From assembly GCA_017883065.1 (NCBI GenBank), contig JADGOG010000018.1:1-32982 (forward strand): DNA of 32,982 bases. Direction: 5' to 3'. The notes beneath the pieces are model-generated. The model saw only the letters and a program-made list of their open reading frames with translations. It did no database searches and was not told where the DNA came from. This document shows positions 9,700 to 17,886 of the stretch, one piece after another. Origin of the DNA: Acidimicrobiales bacterium (GTDB taxonomy: Bacteria > Actinomycetota > Acidimicrobiia > Acidimicrobiales > RAAP-2). The number at the start of each line of letters is the position of its first letter. Within the stretch, counting starts at the first letter, position 1. The position numbers and the translations under genes are program-made.

Positions 9700-10938
9700 T
9701 CAGGACGTCGCGGGGTCGCGCCGTGCATCGAGGGAGTCCGGTCGGGCGGAGGACCGGCGGGAGCGGGCGACCTCGCTGACCACCCAGAGTCCGAGCCCGG
9801 CACCGGAATAGCAGAGACCGAGCACCACCACCGCCGGCCATCCCCCCGATTCGTAGGCCACGCCGGTGGTGGCCGATCCGACGGCGCCGCCGATGAAGTA
9901 CGTGACCATGTAGCCGGTGTTCAGGCGGGACCGGGTGGCGGGATCGATCCCGAAGATCAGCTGCTGGTTCTGGATATGCACGGCCTGGATCCCCAGGTCA
10001 GCGATGACGATGCCCGCCACCAGCGCCCAGAGCTGGTGGGCGCCGATGGCCAGGAGCGCCACCGATCCCACGACGATGGCCAGTGACCCTCCCGAGACCC
10101 ACCGCTCGTACCCGCGGTCGGCCAGCCGGCCGCTGAACGATGCGGCCAGCGCGCCGGCCGCCCCGAGGAGGCCGAACAGTCCGATGACCGCCTCGGAGTA
10201 CCGGTAGGGCGATGCCGCCAGCAGGAACGCCAGACTGGTCCAGATCACGTTGAAGGTGGCGAAGGCGAGCCCGCCGATGGCCGAACGGAGGCGGAGCAGG
10301 GGTTGGGTGGCCATGAGGTGGACCACCGAGCCGAGCAGGGCGGAGTAGCTGATCGACGCGCGCCGGTGCTCGTCGGGGAGGCGGCGGTTGAGGAGGGCGG
10401 CCACGAGCAGGACCACGACTCCACCCACCACGTAGACGGTGCGCCACCCGGCCACCTGGGCGATGAGGCCCGAGAAGGTGCGGGCCAGCAGGATGCCGAG
10501 CAAGAGGCCGCTCATCACCGTGCCCACCACCTGTCCACGCTGGTCGTCGGATGCCAGGGTGGCGGCGAACGGGACGAGGATCTGAGCGGCCACCGAGCAG
10601 ATGCCGGCCACGGACACGGCCACGATCAGCATGGTGACCGTGGGGGCGGCGGCGGCGGCGAAGAGGGCCAAGGCGGCGATGGCCAGGATGCCCGGCACCA
10701 TCCGTCGGCGGACCAGGATGTCACCCAGCGGCACGATCAGGGCCAGGCCGAGCCCGTAGCCGATCTGGCCGGCGGTGATGACCAGAGCGGTGCGCCCTGA
10801 GCCCGCGTGCAGGTCCCTGGCGATCTGGGGCAGGAGCGGCTGGGCGTAGTAGAGGTTGGCCGCCGAAACCCCGCAGGCCACGGCGAAGAGCGCCACCATG
10901 CCGGGTGCCATCTGGTGTGCCGGCTCGGATTCGGGCAC
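9700..10938 (-). CDS. Major facilitator superfamily transporter
   Basis: The ~412-residue product has about twelve hydrophobic helices with short loops and the family-like opening ACGVSAANLYYAQPLLPQIA. An MFS motif A-like loop LGDILVRRRMVPG follows helices 2-3, and an equivalent, GRLADRGYERW, occurs in the second half. The opening resembles the YgaY/arabinose-efflux-like branch, suggesting drug or metabolite efflux; the substrate cannot be read from sequence. The start is uncertain. GTG at 10938 fits a possible -10 box TACGCT at 10994-10989 and avoids overlap with the divergent pgsA-like promoter. ATG at 10911 is a shorter option and ATG at 11007 a longer one. It is followed after 19 bp by the SGNH gene on the same strand. 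Confidence 0.88.
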   Translation of the reverse strand: MPESEPAHQMAPGMVALFAVACGVSAANLYYAQPLLPQIARDLHAGSGRTALVITAGQIGYGLGLALIVPLGDILVRRRMVPGILAIAALALFAAAAAPTVTMLIVAVSVAGICSVAAQILVPFAATLASDDQRGQVVGTVMSGLLLGILLARTFSGLIAQVAGWRTVYVVGGVVVLLVAALLNRRLPDEHRRASISYSALLGSVVHLMATQPLLRLRSAIGGLAFATFNVIWTSLAFLLAASPYRYSEAVIGLFGLLGAAGALAASFSGRLADRGYERWVSGGSLAIVVGSVALLAIGAHQLWALVAGIVIADLGIQAVHIQNQQLIFGIDPATRSRLNTGYMVTYFIGGAVGSATTGVAYESGGWPAVVVLGLCYSGAGLGLWVVSEVARSRRSSARPDSLDARRDPATS

Positions 10939-11029
10939 TACCTCGAGGCGGCGGCTGGGGGCAGGGAAGGTTCGGCCACGGCACCCCCAGCGTAGGTGGA
11001 GGCCCATCGGGACCGGTCCGGGGAGTTGG

Positions 11030-11066
11030 TTCGGCCGGCGGGCACGCTGCTCGTAGACTGAGCGCC
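11030..11066 (+). promoter_or_regulatory. Leaderless promoter of the pgsA-like gene
   Basis: TAGACT at 11054-11059 ends 7 nt before the GTG at 11067. TTCGGC at 11030-11035 with an 18-bp spacer is a possible weak -35. There is no Shine-Dalgarno sequence between the -10 and the GTG. Confidence 0.5.
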
Positions 11067-11741
11067 GTGAAGGGCGTGGATGCACAGACCAGGGGGACCA
11101 CCATCAGCCCCTCGCCGCCTGCCGACGCCCCCCCGGGCCCACCCGACGAGCCCGGTCTGGACCGGATCCTCACCGTGCCCAACGCCATCACCCTGATCCG
11201 CCTCGTGTGCATCCCGGTCTTCGTGTGGCTCCTGTTCGGCGCCCAGCGCCAGACGGCGGCCGCCGTCCTGCTGGGGGCGTTGGGGGCCACCGACTGGATC
11301 GACGGCCACATCGCCCGCCGCTACCACCAGGTCTCCACGGTGGGCAAGGTGCTCGACCCGGTGGCCGATCGCGCCCTGGTCCTCACCGCGGTGGTCGCCG
11401 TCATCATCCACGGGGCCGTTCCGCTCTGGTTCGGCCTGGCCACCATCGCCCGCGAGGTGGTGGTATCCGGTGCCGTGCTGCTGCTGGCGTCACTGGGTGC
11501 CGCCCGGATTGACGTCCTCTGGGTGGGCAAGGCGGGTACGTTCGCACTCATGTTCTCGTACCCCGCATTCCTCCTCGGTGACGGTACGTCCGCATGGCAG
11601 GAGCCGATCCGGGTCATCGCCTGGGTGACCGGCACCGTCGGGCTCACCCTGGCCTGGATCGCCGCCTTCTCCTACGTGCCGGTGGCCCGTCGGGCCCTGG
11701 GCGAAGGCCGTGAGGCGCGCGCCAGGCGGTCGGCGTCATGA
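11067..11741 (+). CDS. pgsA: CDP-alcohol phosphatidyltransferase (PgsA-like)
   Basis: The 224-residue membrane enzyme belongs to the CDP-alcohol phosphatidyltransferases, which join a CDP-diacylglycerol phosphatidyl group to an alcohol such as glycerol 3-phosphate or inositol phosphate. The full signature DGx2ARx8Gx3Dx3D is present: Asp79-Gly80, Ala83-Arg84, Gly93, Asp97 and Asp101, with an extra Asp76. Hydrophobic segments follow, and the conserved LTVPNAITLIRL opening precedes the first helix. The ~30-residue N-terminal Pro-rich tail is extra. GTG at 11067 is chosen because of the -10 box just before it. The stop overlaps the ATG of the nucleotidyltransferase gene (ATGA), so the two are coupled. 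The exact alcohol substrate (glycerol phosphate or another) cannot be settled; the gene symbol is by family resemblance. Confidence 0.85.
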   Translation: MKGVDAQTRGTTISPSPPADAPPGPPDEPGLDRILTVPNAITLIRLVCIPVFVWLLFGAQRQTAAAVLLGALGATDWIDGHIARRYHQVSTVGKVLDPVADRALVLTAVVAVIIHGAVPLWFGLATIAREVVVSGAVLLLASLGAARIDVLWVGKAGTFALMFSYPAFLLGDGTSAWQEPIRVIAWVTGTVGLTLAWIAAFSYVPVARRALGEGREARARRSAS

Positions 11742-14224
11742 AGGCGGTGATCATGGCCGGCGGCGAGGGGACCCGTCTCCGTCCGCTCACCTCCAACCAA
11801 CCCAAGCCGATGCTGCCCATGGCCAACATCCCGATGATGGAGCACGTGGTCAACCTGCTCCGCCAACACGGGTTCGAGGACATCGTGGTGACGGTGGCGT
11901 TCATGGCCAACGCCATCCGTACCTACTTCGGCGACGGTTCGGAGTTCGGCGTGCGCATGGTCTACGCCACCGAGGCCACGCCACTCGGGACGGCAGGCTC
12001 GGTGCGCAACGCCCAGGACGAGCTCGACGAGCGGTTCCTCGTCATCTCGGGCGACGTGCTGACCGACATCGACCTCAGCCAGGTGGTGGCCTTCCACGAG
12101 GAGAAGGGCGGACTGGCCACCCTGGCCCTCAAGGCGGTGGACAACCCTCTCGAGTTCGGGATCGTCATCACCAACGAGGACGGGTCGATCGAGCGCTTTC
12201 TCGAGAAACCCACCTGGGGCCAGGTGTTCAGCGACACCATCAACACGGGGATCTACGTGCTCGAACCGGAGATCTTCGACTACATCCCCGAAGGTCAGCC
12301 GGTCGACTTCTCCGGCGAGTCCTTTCCCGAAGCGCTGGCCGCGGGGAAGACCCTCTTCGGCTACGTGGCCGACGGCTACTGGGAGGACGTGGGCACCCTC
12401 GAGGCCTACCTCCAGTCGCACCAGGACATCCTCGACCAGAAGGTCCAGGTCGACATCAAGGGGTTCGAGCTTCGACCTCGGGTATGGCTGGGCAAGGGTG
12501 CGGAGATCGACCCCAGCGTGGTCCTCGAGGGACCGGTGGTGATCGGCGACAACTGCGTGGTCGGCCCCGACGCCCACCTCGGCCCTTACTGCACGCTGGG
12601 TCGCAACGTGCGGGTGGGGGACAACGCCGTGCTCCAACGCTCGGTGGTCCACGACAACGGCTACCTGGGCTCGGGTGTCCGCATCGACGGAAGCGTCCTC
12701 GGCCGCGGCTCCGACCTGCGTCAAGGGGTCCGCTGCGAGGAGGGATCGGTGCTGGGCGACCAGTGCCTGGTGGGCGCCCATGCGGAGATCAAGGCCGGGG
12801 TGAAGGTGTACCCGTTCAAGACGGTGGAGGCAGGGGCGACGGTCAACTCCTCGATCGTGTGGGAGTCGATGGGGGCCCGATCGCTCTTCGGGCGTGAGGG
12901 CGTGCAGGGCCTGGCCAACGTGGACATCAGCCCCGAGTTGGCCGTCCGGCTGTCCATGGCCTGGGCGTCGACGTTCGAGAAGGGTGCCACCGTCACCACC
13001 TCGCGGGACACCAGCCGAGCGGCCCGCGTGCTCAAGCGGGCCATCATGGTCGGGTGCAATGCGGCCGGCATCAACGTCGACGACCTCGAGGCGGCCACCG
13101 TGCCGGTCACCCGGTTCCAGGTGACCTCCTCGGACTCCATGGCCGGGGTCACCGTGCGGTTGGCGCCGGACGACCCCCAGTCGGTGGTGCTCCGCTTCTT
13201 CGACAAGGAGGGCATCGATGTCGACGAGACCACGCAGCGCAAGATCGAGCGCCTCTACCACCGCGAGGACTTCCGACGAGTCCTGGCCCGAGAGATCGGT
13301 GACATCGACTTCCCGCCCCGCTCCCTCGAGTACTACACCGCAGCGCTGATCGACTCGGTCGACCTGTCCAACGCCCGCGACGCCGACCTCAAACTCGTCC
13401 TCGACTACTCCTTCGGTACCGCCAGCTTCGTGATGCCCAACCTGCTGGCCAAGCTGGAGGCCGACGTGCTGGTGGTCAACCCCTACGCCAACACCGCCGC
13501 CGTCCTCACGTTCGACCGCCAGGCCAGCGCCGCCCGGGTCTCCGACCTGGTGCGGGCCTCCGGAGCCCATCTCGGCGCGGTCCTCGACCCCGGTGGGGAG
13601 CACGTGGCCATCGTGGACGACCTCGGGCACCCGCTCACCGACGACGAGGCCCTACTGGTGCTCTTGACCCTGGTCACCGAGGCCCATCCCCTCGCCAGGG
13701 TGGCCCTACCGGTGGCGGCCAGCGTGGTGGCCGAGGAGATCTGCCGGAAGGCCGGGGCGGAGATCGTCTGGACCAAGCTCTCGGCATCGCACCTGATGGA
13801 GGTGGCGCGTACCGAGCGGGTCATCTTGGCCGCAAGTCAGTCGGGCGGCTTCATCTTCCCCGCCTTCCTCCCCGCGTTCGACGCCGCCGCCACACTGGTC
13901 AATCTGCTGGCCCTCCTGACGGCCACGGGCCGCAAGCTCTCCGATCTGGTGGCCGAGCTGCCCAAGGTGCACATCGCCCATCAGGAGGTGCACACGCCGT
14001 GGGACCAGAAGGGCATGGTCATGCGCACCCTGGTGGAACGCTCGCAAGGCCGCGACCTGGTCCTCGTCGACGGGGTCAAGGTGATCGAGGATGACGGATG
14101 GGCACTGGTGCTTCCCGACCCCGAGGAGCCCCTCACCCATGTGTGGGCCGAGGCACCGAGCGACGCTCAGTCCGAGGCCAGGGCCAACGAGTACGCGGTC
14201 CGCCTCGAGCAGCTTCTGCGCTGA
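11738..14224 (+). CDS. Sugar-phosphate nucleotidyltransferase fused to a degenerate phosphomannomutase domain
   Basis: The 828-residue product has three parts. Residues 1-235 are a nucleotidyltransferase of the mannose-1-phosphate guanylyltransferase type, with MAGGEGTRLRPLTSNQPKPM at 6-25, then GDVLTDID and a FLEKPTWG block; it should activate a sugar 1-phosphate. About 250-370 is a left-handed beta-helix with hexapeptide steps such as VVIGDNCVVGPDAHLG. About 385-828 has the fold pattern of phosphomannomutase, but the active site is eroded: the phosphoserine loop reads RLAPDDP (474-480, Ala476 where Ser is expected), the metal loop DGDxDR reads DPGGEH (617-622), and the sugar loop reads SQSGG (700-704). 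The last part is therefore probably structural or regulatory. The ATG overlaps the pgsA-like stop. The nucleotide (GTP or another) is inferred from family. Confidence 0.85.
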   Translation: MKAVIMAGGEGTRLRPLTSNQPKPMLPMANIPMMEHVVNLLRQHGFEDIVVTVAFMANAIRTYFGDGSEFGVRMVYATEATPLGTAGSVRNAQDELDERFLVISGDVLTDIDLSQVVAFHEEKGGLATLALKAVDNPLEFGIVITNEDGSIERFLEKPTWGQVFSDTINTGIYVLEPEIFDYIPEGQPVDFSGESFPEALAAGKTLFGYVADGYWEDVGTLEAYLQSHQDILDQKVQVDIKGFELRPRVWLGKGAEIDPSVVLEGPVVIGDNCVVGPDAHLGPYCTLGRNVRVGDNAVLQRSVVHDNGYLGSGVRIDGSVLGRGSDLRQGVRCEEGSVLGDQCLVGAHAEIKAGVKVYPFKTVEAGATVNSSIVWESMGARSLFGREGVQGLANVDISPELAVRLSMAWASTFEKGATVTTSRDTSRAARVLKRAIMVGCNAAGINVDDLEAATVPVTRFQVTSSDSMAGVTVRLAPDDPQSVVLRFFDKEGIDVDETTQRKIERLYHREDFRRVLAREIGDIDFPPRSLEYYTAALIDSVDLSNARDADLKLVLDYSFGTASFVMPNLLAKLEADVLVVNPYANTAAVLTFDRQASAARVSDLVRASGAHLGAVLDPGGEHVAIVDDLGHPLTDDEALLVLLTLVTEAHPLARVALPVAASVVAEEICRKAGAEIVWTKLSASHLMEVARTERVILAASQSGGFIFPAFLPAFDAAATLVNLLALLTATGRKLSDLVAELPKVHIAHQEVHTPWDQKGMVMRTLVERSQGRDLVLVDGVKVIEDDGWALVLPDPEEPLTHVWAEAPSDAQSEARANEYAVRLEQLLR

Positions 14225-14267
14225 GTCCACCGCATCGGGGCCGTCGGCACCGGTGTCGGCGGTCGGG

Positions 14268-14281
14268 TATGGTCCGCACGT
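14268..14281 (+). promoter_or_regulatory. Leaderless -10 box of gcvH
   Basis: TATGGT at 14268-14273 ends 8 nt before the ATG at 14282, with no Shine-Dalgarno sequence between. A separate promoter here fits the 57-bp gap after the preceding gene. Confidence 0.5.
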
Positions 14282-14662
14282 ATGAACGTGCCGGAAGAAC
14301 TTCGCTACTCCACCGACCATGAGTGGGCCCGATCCGAAGGTGACCGGATCCGGGTGGGGATCACCGACTACGCACAGGATGCCCTCGGCGACGTCGTCTT
14401 CGTCGACCTGCCCACCGAGGGGGTCGAGGTGGAGGCAGGTGGGCTCCTCGGTGAGGTCGAGTCGACCAAGTCGGTGTCTGAGATCTACGCACCGGTGGCC
14501 GGACAGGTCGTGGCGGTCAACGCCGCCTTGGCCGACGCCCCCGAGGCGCTCAACGCCGATCCCTACGGGGACGGATGGATCTGCGAGATCGTCCCGTCCG
14601 ATGGTGCCTCGGTGGACGCCTTGCTCGATTCGAGCGGCTACCGGCAGCTCACTGACGGTTGA
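14282..14662 (+). CDS. gcvH: Glycine cleavage system H protein
   Basis: The 126-residue lipoyl carrier moves the aminomethyl group between the P, T and L proteins of glycine cleavage. The lipoyl lysine lies in VESTKSVSEIYAP, in the expected hairpin, and the N-terminal YSTDHEW and the C-terminal YGDGWICEI blocks are typical. The length is normal. No gcvT, gcvP or gcvL gene is in the window, so the other subunits must be elsewhere. In actinobacteria gcvH commonly opens the cluster with garA, ftsR and the DUF151 gene, and the same order is seen here. The gene begins with its own leaderless -10 box. Confidence 0.95.
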   Translation: MNVPEELRYSTDHEWARSEGDRIRVGITDYAQDALGDVVFVDLPTEGVEVEAGGLLGEVESTKSVSEIYAPVAGQVVAVNAALADAPEALNADPYGDGWICEIVPSDGASVDALLDSSGYRQLTDG

Positions 14663-14711
14663 TCGTCATCGACGGGCCGTCGGCCCACGAGAGTCATCGA
14701 CGTCGAGCGGC

Positions 14712-14724
14712 TACCGTGGAGGTC
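14712..14724 (+). promoter_or_regulatory. Leaderless -10 box of the garA-like gene
   Basis: TACCGT at 14712-14717 ends 7 nt before the GTG at 14725. This favours GTG 14725 over an in-frame GTG at 14716, which would overlap the -10 box itself. Confidence 0.45.
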
Positions 14725-15198
14725 GTGTTCTGTCCCAGTTGCGGCCATCGCAATCCCACCGGGGTCAACTTCTGCTCGTCGTGCGGCACGGCGTTGGTGT
14801 CGACCGCCCCGGACACCTCGGTGTCGATGCACCCGGTCGAGGGCCTCGTTGACGTCCTGGGCGACGAGGCCGCGGTCGGACTGCTCGAGCTCCCCCGCGG
14901 GGTACGGATGCTGGTGGTGGCCCACGGCTCGGACGTGGGCGCCCGGTTCCCCCTCGAAGCGGACATCGTCCAGGCGGGTCGGCATCCCGAGAGCGACATC
15001 TTCCTCGATGACATCACCGTGTCCCGCCGGCATGCCGAATTCGTGACCAGGGACAAGATCACCGTCGTCCGCGACGTGGGTTCGCTCAACGGCACCTATG
15101 TCAACGGGAAGCGGATCGACGAGGCCCGCCTGTCCAGTGGCGACGAGGTGCAGATCGGGAAGTTCAAGCTCTTGTATCTGGTGGCGGCGGGCGAGTGA
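14725..15198 (+). CDS. garA: FHA-domain regulator, GarA-like, with N-terminal zinc ribbon
   Basis: The 157-residue product joins a zinc ribbon (CPSCG and CSSCG; Cys3, Cys6, Cys17, Cys20) to a C-terminal forkhead-associated domain (about 62-152). The FHA part follows GarA of mycobacteria closely: [20 protein letters not shown], then [12 protein letters not shown] and [14 protein letters not shown] domains bind phosphothreonine; mycobacterial GarA binds and restrains 2-oxoglutarate enzymes such as KGD, KOR and glutamate dehydrogenase, and is switched off by phosphorylation of an N-terminal ETTS-like threonine. I see no such motif here; the zinc ribbon takes its place. GTG at 14725 gives MFCPSCG, the usual form of such proteins. 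The cluster position after gcvH supports orthology. Whether the switch works as in mycobacteria is open. Confidence 0.88.
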   Translation: MFCPSCGHRNPTGVNFCSSCGTALVSTAPDTSVSMHPVEGLVDVLGDEAAVGLLELPRGVRMLVVAHGSDVGARFPLEADIVQAGRHPESDIFLDDITVSRRHAEFVTRDKITVVRDVGSLNGTYVNGKRIDEARLSSGDEVQIGKFKLLYLVAAGE

Positions 15199-15238
15199 CG
15201 GTGGCGGCGAGCGACAGCGGCATGGCAGAGGTGAGGCG

Positions 15239-16573
15239 TTGAGCGCCCGTTCCTACCTGTCGATCGGAGACGTCCTCACCTTGCTCCGCCAGGAGTTCCC
15301 TGACGTGACCATTTCCAAGATCCGCTTCCTCGAGAGCCAGGGCCTGGTCAATCCCGAACGGACCCCCTCGGGGTACCGCAAGTTCTACGAGCACGACGTG
15401 GAGCGGCTCCGCTGGGTGCTCCGCCAACAGCGCGAGAACTTCTTACCGCTCAAGGTGATCAAGGACCGTCTCGACGACGAGCACTCCCCGGGGAGCGCCG
15501 ACGTCGTCGGGAACAGTGCGGTGCCGCCCGAGGATGTTCCAGCGGAGGCCGAGCCGGTCCTCGTCGGGCAGCGGTCCTCGTCGGATCAGCACACCTCGGC
15601 CACGCCCGGTGGATCCCTCACTGCGGCCGCCTCGGGTGGCGCACACGCCGCCGGCGCGTCCAACGTCGGTGCGTCGTCTGGGGGACAGTCGGACGGACCG
15701 ACCTTGCCGGGCATCGAACCTGCGCCTGCCGACGCCCACCGGACCTCGACGCCGGTCCCACCATCGGCGACACGGAGTGCCACGTCCTCGTCCACGGCGA
15801 AGGCGGCCGCATCGACAGCCAGCCGGGTGGCGGCAACCCCCACCTCCCCTGCAGCGGTGCCGCCGCCGGGGCGCCATGCGGTGGCCGGGGCACCGACAGG
15901 CGGAACGAGTTCGGCTGATGTCATGCCGGCTTCCTCCGGGAGCCCGTCTGCCGGGGCGGGTCGCCGGGCACGGACGCCGGTCGCCGGCCGGCCGGCCGGG
16001 TCGCCGGGCACGCCGACCACCGCCAACGGTGCGAGTGAAGTCCGACCGGAGACGGGGGCGGCCGAGCCGACGGGGGCGACGCCTGCGCCGGAGTCGTCGT
16101 CAGCACCCACCCACCCACCCACCCGCGCCGGCGCCTCTGGTCGACGGACGCCCCCGGCCCCGTCTCGGGCACCGGCCGGCTCCCACGTGTCCGGTGCCAG
16201 TCTGTCCATCGAGGAGCTGGCCTCGGCGTCGGGTCTCGACATCTCCGTCCTCGAGGATCTGGTGGAGTACGGGCTGATGGTCGAGACAAGGGTCGCCGGC
16301 CTCCCGTGCTTCGACGAGGAGGCCCTGGCCGTGGCCACGCTGGCGGCAGGGTTCGCACAGTTCGGAGTCGAGCCCCGCCATCTGCGGCTGTACAAGAACG
16401 CCGCCGACCGCGAGGCCGGATTCGTGGAGCAGATCGTGCTCCCCCTGGTCCGGCAGAGGAATCCCGAAGCCCGGGTGCGGGCCAACGAGACGGCCGACGA
16501 GCTCGCCCGCCTGGGCCAGCAGCTGCGCGCGTCGCTCTTGCGGAGTGCCCTCGGCGACCTCCTCAACGGCTGA
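15239..16573 (+). CDS. ftsR: MerR-family regulator, FtsR-like, with very long linker
   Basis: The 444-residue product starts with a MerR-type DNA-binding domain (about 1-83): [20 protein letters not shown], then [31 protein letters not shown] and [10 protein letters not shown]. This matches FtsR/Rv1828 of actinobacteria, which activates ftsZ in corynebacteria. A conserved C-terminal region begins near 321 ([21 protein letters not shown]). Between them lie about 235 residues rich in Ala, Ser, Thr, Pro and Gly, with a coding run of repeated CACC near 16107; orthologues of about 250 residues lack this. The start is TTG at 15239, preceded by AGAGGTGAGG; no ATG or GTG is in frame nearby. The order gcvH-garA-ftsR-DUF151 supports the assignment. 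The target genes in this organism are not visible. Confidence 0.85.
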   Translation: MSARSYLSIGDVLTLLRQEFPDVTISKIRFLESQGLVNPERTPSGYRKFYEHDVERLRWVLRQQRENFLPLKVIKDRLDDEHSPGSADVVGNSAVPPEDVPAEAEPVLVGQRSSSDQHTSATPGGSLTAAASGGAHAAGASNVGASSGGQSDGPTLPGIEPAPADAHRTSTPVPPSATRSATSSSTAKAAASTASRVAATPTSPAAVPPPGRHAVAGAPTGGTSSADVMPASSGSPSAGAGRRARTPVAGRPAGSPGTPTTANGASEVRPETGAAEPTGATPAPESSSAPTHPPTRAGASGRRTPPAPSRAPAGSHVSGASLSIEELASASGLDISVLEDLVEYGLMVETRVAGLPCFDEEALAVATLAAGFAQFGVEPRHLRLYKNAADREAGFVEQIVLPLVRQRNPEARVRANETADELARLGQQLRASLLRSALGDLLNG

Positions 16574-16657
16574 ACCGGCCGCGTCGCATCGCTCGATCCG
16601 TCTCGTGGCGGGCTGGAGGCCCGACATCGCCTGATCGCACATCCGGCCTCCGGCGAG

Positions 16658-16670
16658 TAAGTTTGCAGCC
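16658..16670 (+). promoter_or_regulatory. Leaderless -10 box of the DUF151 gene
   Basis: TAAGTT at 16658-16663 ends 7 nt before the ATG at 16671, with no Shine-Dalgarno sequence. It lies in the 97-bp gap after the ftsR-like gene. Confidence 0.45.
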
Positions 16671-17189
16671 ATGGTCGAAGTCAGACTTCGGGCAGTCCGA
16701 GTGGATCTCCAGTCGAACACTCCCGTTCTGCTCCTGCAGGAGTCTGAAGGGCTGGGCCGAACCCTCCCCATCTTCATCGGTGCCCCCGAGGCGACCGCCA
16801 TCGCCTTCGCGCTGCAGGGCATGGACACCCCCCGCCCGATGACCCATGATCTGATCCGCGACCTGCTCGATGCGCTGGGAGCGGACGTCCTGCGCGTGGT
16901 GATCACCGAGCTGAAGACCGCCACCTACTACGCGGAGATCATCCTTCGTCATGGCGAGATCGAGTTGCCGGTATCCTCTCGTCCGTCCGATGCGGTTGCC
17001 GTTGCCGTCCGTACCGGCGCCCCCCTCTTCGTCGCCGATGACCTGATGGACAGTGAAGGCATCATGTTGGCGGTCGAGGAAGAGGAGGAGGACGAGGAGG
17101 ACGGCGACGACGATGCGAATCCGGACGAGTTGGTCGGCGAGTTCCGGACGTTCCTCGACTCCATCCGACCAGAGGACTTCTCTTCGTGA
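16671..17189 (+). CDS. Bifunctional nuclease family protein (DUF151)
   Basis: The 172-residue product has the DUF151 core: a first strand VRVDLQSNTPVLLLQE, then LPIFIGAPEATAIAFAL, RPMTHDLIRDLLDALG and the C-terminal block LPVSSRPSDAVAVAVRTGAPLF. Proteins of this family in plants and bacteria have been reported to cleave DNA and RNA; the role in actinobacteria is not settled. The C-terminus carries an acidic run (EEEEEDEEDGDDD) that is not part of the core. In mycobacteria the corresponding gene also follows the FtsR homologue. The GTG of the next gene overlaps this stop (GTGA), so the downstream lipoprotein is probably co-translated. Confidence 0.87.
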   Translation: MVEVRLRAVRVDLQSNTPVLLLQESEGLGRTLPIFIGAPEATAIAFALQGMDTPRPMTHDLIRDLLDALGADVLRVVITELKTATYYAEIILRHGEIELPVSSRPSDAVAVAVRTGAPLFVADDLMDSEGIMLAVEEEEEDEEDGDDDANPDELVGEFRTFLDSIRPEDFSS

Positions 17190-17878
17190 CCAAGGACCTG
17201 CCGGACGCCCGGAGCCTCAGCACCGATCGGACCCGAGGTGGTCGGCACTCCCGACTGATCGGTCTGGCCGCCGCAGTGGTGCTCGGAGGTGCCGTCCTCG
17301 GCGCCTGCTCCTCCAACTCGTCGACCACGTCGACCACCGGAGCGACCACCACCTCGGGCGCCTCATCGTCGACCACGACTTCGACCACGCCGTCGGGATC
17401 GACGTCCACCACGGCGGGTGCCGCCCGGTGTGCCTCCGCGGCGCTGTCCGGCTCGGTGGTCGGGAGCAGCGGTGCCGCCGGCACCATCGAGACGACGGTC
17501 GCGCTCAAGAGCACGGCGTCGGTCCCCTGCGTCCTCAGCGGGTACCCCGGTCTCCAAATGCTCAACGCCAGCGGGGGGAGCCTTCCGACCAAGGTGGTCC
17601 GAAAGGGCAGCTACGGCTTCACGGCGATGGCTCCGACCACGGTCACGCTCACCTCGGGCCAGTCGGCGTACTTCAACATCGGCCTCTCAGACGTTCCCAC
17701 GGGATCGGAGACGTCGTGTCCCACCTCCGCCTCCCTCGAGGTGACGCCGCCCAACGCCACCGACCACCTGGTGGTCACCGCGGCGTTGGCCCCGTGCAGC
17801 GCCGGTACCCTGGTGGTCTCCCCGGTCTTCCTGTCCACGGGTGCCAACAGCCAGACCACGGCTCCGCCCAGCCCCTGA
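17186..17878 (+). CDS. DUF4232-type lipoprotein
   Basis: The 230-residue product has an Arg-containing N-terminus, a hydrophobic run and the lipobox VLGAC, then a Ser/Thr/Gly linker (about 37-78) and a beta-rich domain of the DUF4232 kind. Visible family features are Cys residues at the start of the domain (ARCASAAL) and in VPCVLSGYPGLQML, then SAYFNIGLSD and a late Cys in SCPTSASLEVTPP. It should sit outside the membrane; the ligand is unknown. The start GTG at 17186 overlaps the stop of the nuclease gene. It converges on the YhdH-type gene with only 8 bp between the stops; a small hairpin CCCCT-GAGC-AGGGG (17872-17885) spans the stop codon and could act as a weak two-way terminator. Confidence 0.8.
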   Translation: MTKDLPDARSLSTDRTRGGRHSRLIGLAAAVVLGGAVLGACSSNSSTTSTTGATTTSGASSSTTTSTTPSGSTSTTAGAARCASAALSGSVVGSSGAAGTIETTVALKSTASVPCVLSGYPGLQMLNASGGSLPTKVVRKGSYGFTAMAPTTVTLTSGQSAYFNIGLSDVPTGSETSCPTSASLEVTPPNATDHLVVTAALAPCSAGTLVVSPVFLSTGANSQTTAPPSP

Positions 17879-17886
17879 GCAGGGGA

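Noticed and set aside
8166..9779. A 537-codon open frame on the + strand
   Set aside because: It is antisense to the DUF1015 and SGNH genes, both of which have clear family motifs on the - strand.
10911..11085. Longer start for the MFS transporter (11085 or 11007)
   Set aside because: Starts at 11085 would overlap the pgsA-like gene's promoter and start codon. The added residues are low-complexity, and a plausible -10 box lies downstream of both positions.
11672..13630. A 652-codon open frame on the - strand
   Set aside because: Antisense to the nucleotidyltransferase fusion, with the same shadow composition and no recognisable domain.
16100..16130. CRISPR-like or mobile repeat at the CACC run
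   Set aside because: It is a 4-bp simple repeat within the coding linker of the ftsR-like gene, without spacers.
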